6,877 nucleotides of DNA, taken from Gammaproteobacteria bacterium (lineage in GTDB: Bacteria; Pseudomonadota; Gammaproteobacteria; SZUA-152). The notes under the pieces are model-generated. The model saw only the letters and a list, made by a program, of their open reading frames with translations. It searched no databases and was not told the DNA's origin. This document shows positions 5,504 through 6,877 of this stretch, one piece after another. How positions within the stretch are numbered: position 1 is the first letter of the stretch; each line of letters starts with the position of its first letter. The DNA lies in the NCBI GenBank assembly GCA_003229995.1, contig QIGJ01000066.1, positions 1 to 6,877 of the forward strand. The letters are read 5' to 3'. The translations under genes and the position numbers were made by a program.

Positions 5504-6439
5504 CTAACTCCGAACAGGCATGTGATTCAACTGTTCTGCGGTGAGTAAAAACACATGCGTGCCACCGCGCTCAAACTCCAGCCAAGTGAAGGGCATTCCG
5601 GGATAAGCCTCTACCAGCGCGGCAGCACTGTTACCCACTTCTACGATCAGCACCCCTTCGGGATTCAGAAAATCTGCTGCCTGTTGCAGAATGCGTCGGG
5701 TAATATCCAGCCCGTCCTGTCCCGAAGCCAATGCCAGCTCCGGTTCATGACAGTATTCTTCAGGTAGGGCTGCCATGTCTTCAGCATCCACATACGGTGG
5801 ATTGCTGACGATAATGTCGTAACGCTGCCCTTCCAGTCCCGCAAACAAATCTCCCTGATACAACGTGAGCTGATCATCCACATGGTGGTTTTGCCTGTTT
5901 TTTTCTGCCACAGCCAGAGCATCTGCAGACAGATCCGTGGCATCCACTTGCGCAAGGGGGAACACCTGCGCGCTGGCAATCGCGATACAGCCTCCACCCG
6001 TACACAAGTCAAGAATGCGGTTCACTTTTGCGGCATTCACCCAGGGCTCAAAACCCGCCTCGATCAACTCGGCAATGGGTGAGCGCGGAATCAACACCCG
6101 CTCATCCACATAAAACAGCAAACCGGCAAACCAGGCCTCATGTGTGAGATACGGTGCAGGCAGACGGGTATCAATACGCCGCTGTAACAATGCCAACACA
6201 TGCGCTCGCTCTTCCCGTATCAGACGTGTTTGCAGCATGTACGGCGGAATCTCATGCGGTAAATACAAAGTATGGGTCACCAAATAAAAAGCCTCATCCA
6301 GCGCATTATCCGTACCATGACCAAAGTACAGATCTGCTTCCCGAAACCGGCTCGCGCCCCAGCGCACAAAATCGCCCAGGGTAACCAATTCATCAAGAAT
6401 ATCTGCCTGTGGAATATCAATAGAATCACTGCTCGCCAT
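5504..6439 (-). CDS. prmB: Ribosomal protein L3 N5-glutamine methyltransferase (PrmB)
   Basis: This 311-residue enzyme is of normal family length. PrmB transfers a methyl group from S-adenosylmethionine to the side-chain amide of a glutamine in ribosomal protein L3, in the cytoplasm during large-subunit assembly. The SAM-binding motif [12 protein letters not shown] is at residues 143-154. The catalytic NPPY, which holds the glutamine amide, is at 213-216. The conserved stretch [21 protein letters not shown] (225-245) and [11 protein letters not shown] (117-127) are typical of the PrmB/PrmC group. The long N-terminal part (residues 1-100) and the spacing favour PrmB over PrmC, the release-factor enzyme. 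GGAG lies 6 nt before the ATG (6446-6449). It is transcribed alone here, against the neighbouring CBS gene. Confidence 0.93.
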   Translation of the reverse strand: MASSDSIDIPQADILDELVTLGDFVRWGASRFREADLYFGHGTDNALDEAFYLVTHTLYLPHEIPPYMLQTRLIREERAHVLALLQRRIDTRLPAPYLTHEAWFAGLLFYVDERVLIPRSPIAELIEAGFEPWVNAAKVNRILDLCTGGGCIAIASAQVFPLAQVDATDLSADALAVAEKNRQNHHVDDQLTLYQGDLFAGLEGQRYDIIVSNPPYVDAEDMAALPEEYCHEPELALASGQDGLDITRRILQQAADFLNPEGVLIVEVGNSAAALVEAYPGMPFTWLEFERGGTHVFLLTAEQLNHMPVRS

Positions 6440-6562
6440 GCCCTGCTCCGTTTCAGTTATGCCATTTTTTGCAGGTGATAAAAATCCTGTATCGCATTCA
6501 GCTCAACACTTTTTCAGATCGTTTGAGGACAGGTTTTACGAGCAACCCGGGATGATTTTCCA

Positions 6563-6590
6563 TTGAAAATGTCTTCTGTCGCTTTATCCT
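6563..6590 (+). promoter_or_regulatory. Candidate plus-strand promoter
   Basis: TTGAAA (6563-6568) and TATCCT (6585-6590) are 16 bp apart, an acceptable but not strong sigma-70 match. Transcription would start near 6597, just before the palindrome at 6615-6637, and would run into the right-edge repeat. No clear gene follows inside the window. Confidence 0.3.
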
Positions 6591-6614
6591 TAAATGACAC
6601 AATCATACATGAAC

Positions 6615-6637
6615 GATAGCACAGATATCGTGCTATC
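6615..6637. promoter_or_regulatory. Perfect 23-bp palindrome, operator or hairpin
   Basis: GATAGCAC (6615-6622) and GTGCTATC (6630-6637) are exact complements around AGATATC. No T-run follows, so it is not a terminator. The size and symmetry fit a binding site for a dimeric repressor, placed just downstream of a candidate promoter. It could equally be an RNA hairpin. No regulator gene is visible nearby. Confidence 0.5.
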
Positions 6638-6686
6638 ATGGAAGGCTGCGCCCGTTACGCTGTGAGCACCCTGTGGTAGGATGATA

Positions 6687-6876
6687 GTAAGCAGTAATGC
6701 ATCATTATTTTAACATTTTCTTGCTTATTTGAGTGACTCAGCGTTGTAGCTCCCGTCACATAGCTCACTATGCGCCTTTCGCTGCGCCTTGATTCACTCA
6801 AAAAATTCGGCGAAAATTTTGTTAAAACAATTTTGTTAAAACAATGTTGTTAAAATAACGATGCATTACTACTTAC
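6687..6876. mobile_element. MITE-like nested inverted repeat at the window edge
   Basis: The left end (6687-6715, GTAAG..GTAATGCATC..TTATTTTAACA) and the right end (6848-6876) are complementary at 27 of 29 positions, with mismatches at 6692/6871 and 6704/6859. Inside lies a second inverted pair, TTTGAGTGA-TCA (6728-6740 with 6790-6802, 12 of 13). Near the centre is a small CATAG/CTATG stem. There is no transposase or other frame of credible length. The size (~190 bp), terminal inverted repeats and lack of genes fit a miniature element mobilised from elsewhere, or a large structured repeat. The right end reaches the window edge, so target-site duplications cannot be checked. Confidence 0.6.
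6817..6858 (+). repeat. Three tandem 14-bp repeats inside the MITE-like element
   Basis: The unit TTTTGTTAAAACAA occurs twice exactly (6817-6830, 6831-6844), then a third time as TGTTGTTAAAATAA (6845-6858, two changes). The third copy overlaps the right terminal repeat. The left side has only a single related stretch (TTATTTTAACA), so the extra copies may be an expansion from the right terminus by slippage. Confidence 0.7.
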
Positions 6877-6877
6877 A

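Larger units (their letters stand above)
6440..6686. other. Spacer upstream of prmB without a convincing gene
   Basis: This stretch holds the prmB ribosome site, its presumed promoter region (only weak boxes seen), a candidate plus-strand promoter and a 23-bp palindrome. A 23-codon frame (6594-6665) spans the palindrome but has no ribosome binding site. With the right-edge repeat, the gene-free region runs about 440 bases to the window end. Confidence 0.5.

Noticed and set aside
6594..6665. 23-codon frame spanning the 23-bp palindrome
   Set aside because: No ribosome binding site and no recognisable product. The palindrome explains part of its composition.
6817..6858. CRISPR array
   Set aside because: The 14-bp units are directly abutting with no spacers, only three in number and AT-rich. 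They are simple tandem repeats.
6687..6876. Integron attC site
   Set aside because: Some GTTAAAAC/TTAAC-like cores are present, but the paired core sites at attC spacing were not seen and no cassette gene or integrase is present.

Overview
The window looks like chromosomal DNA of a gammaproteobacterium. The main evidence is an L3-type glutamine methyltransferase (PrmB) and an HDOD protein of a kind I know mainly from Gammaproteobacteria. The genus cannot be read from the sequence. The larger genes look near-balanced in base composition, while the spacers and the toxin-antitoxin block are visibly richer in A+T.

Layout from left to right. Positions 3-122 hold the 3' end of an unidentified gene with a very acidic tail. 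Positions 343-1092 hold a minus-strand VapBC-type toxin-antitoxin operon with a near-consensus promoter. Positions 1197-1596 hold a plus-strand ParDE locus: the antitoxin is intact, but the toxin is cut to 39 codons and is probably dead. Positions 1673-5243 carry three plus-strand signalling genes: a PP2C phosphatase fused to a Ser/Thr kinase with a C-terminal membrane anchor, an HDOD protein and a twin-CBS protein. A clear intrinsic terminator follows the CBS gene. Positions 5504-6439 carry prmB on the minus strand. The last ~440 bases have no convincing gene. They hold a 23-bp palindrome and, at the right edge, a ~190-bp nested inverted repeat that looks like a MITE or another non-coding mobile element.

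How the genes may work together. The phosphatase-kinase and HDOD genes are 87 bp apart and could be co-transcribed. The CBS gene is 472 bp further on, behind its own leader hairpin and a strong ribosome binding site, so it is probably a separate unit. All three are regulatory or ligand-sensing proteins, but no target or effector gene is visible. A functional link between them is only inferred.

The spacers are unusually rich in palindromes: GTGGGCA/TGCCCAC hairpins in two places, an AACGCAGAG/CTCTGCGTT element, and the right-edge repeat. I found no convincing evidence for a wholly new system. The best leads are the right-edge element, the unusual kinase-phosphatase fusion and the decayed ParDE locus beside an apparently intact VapBC.
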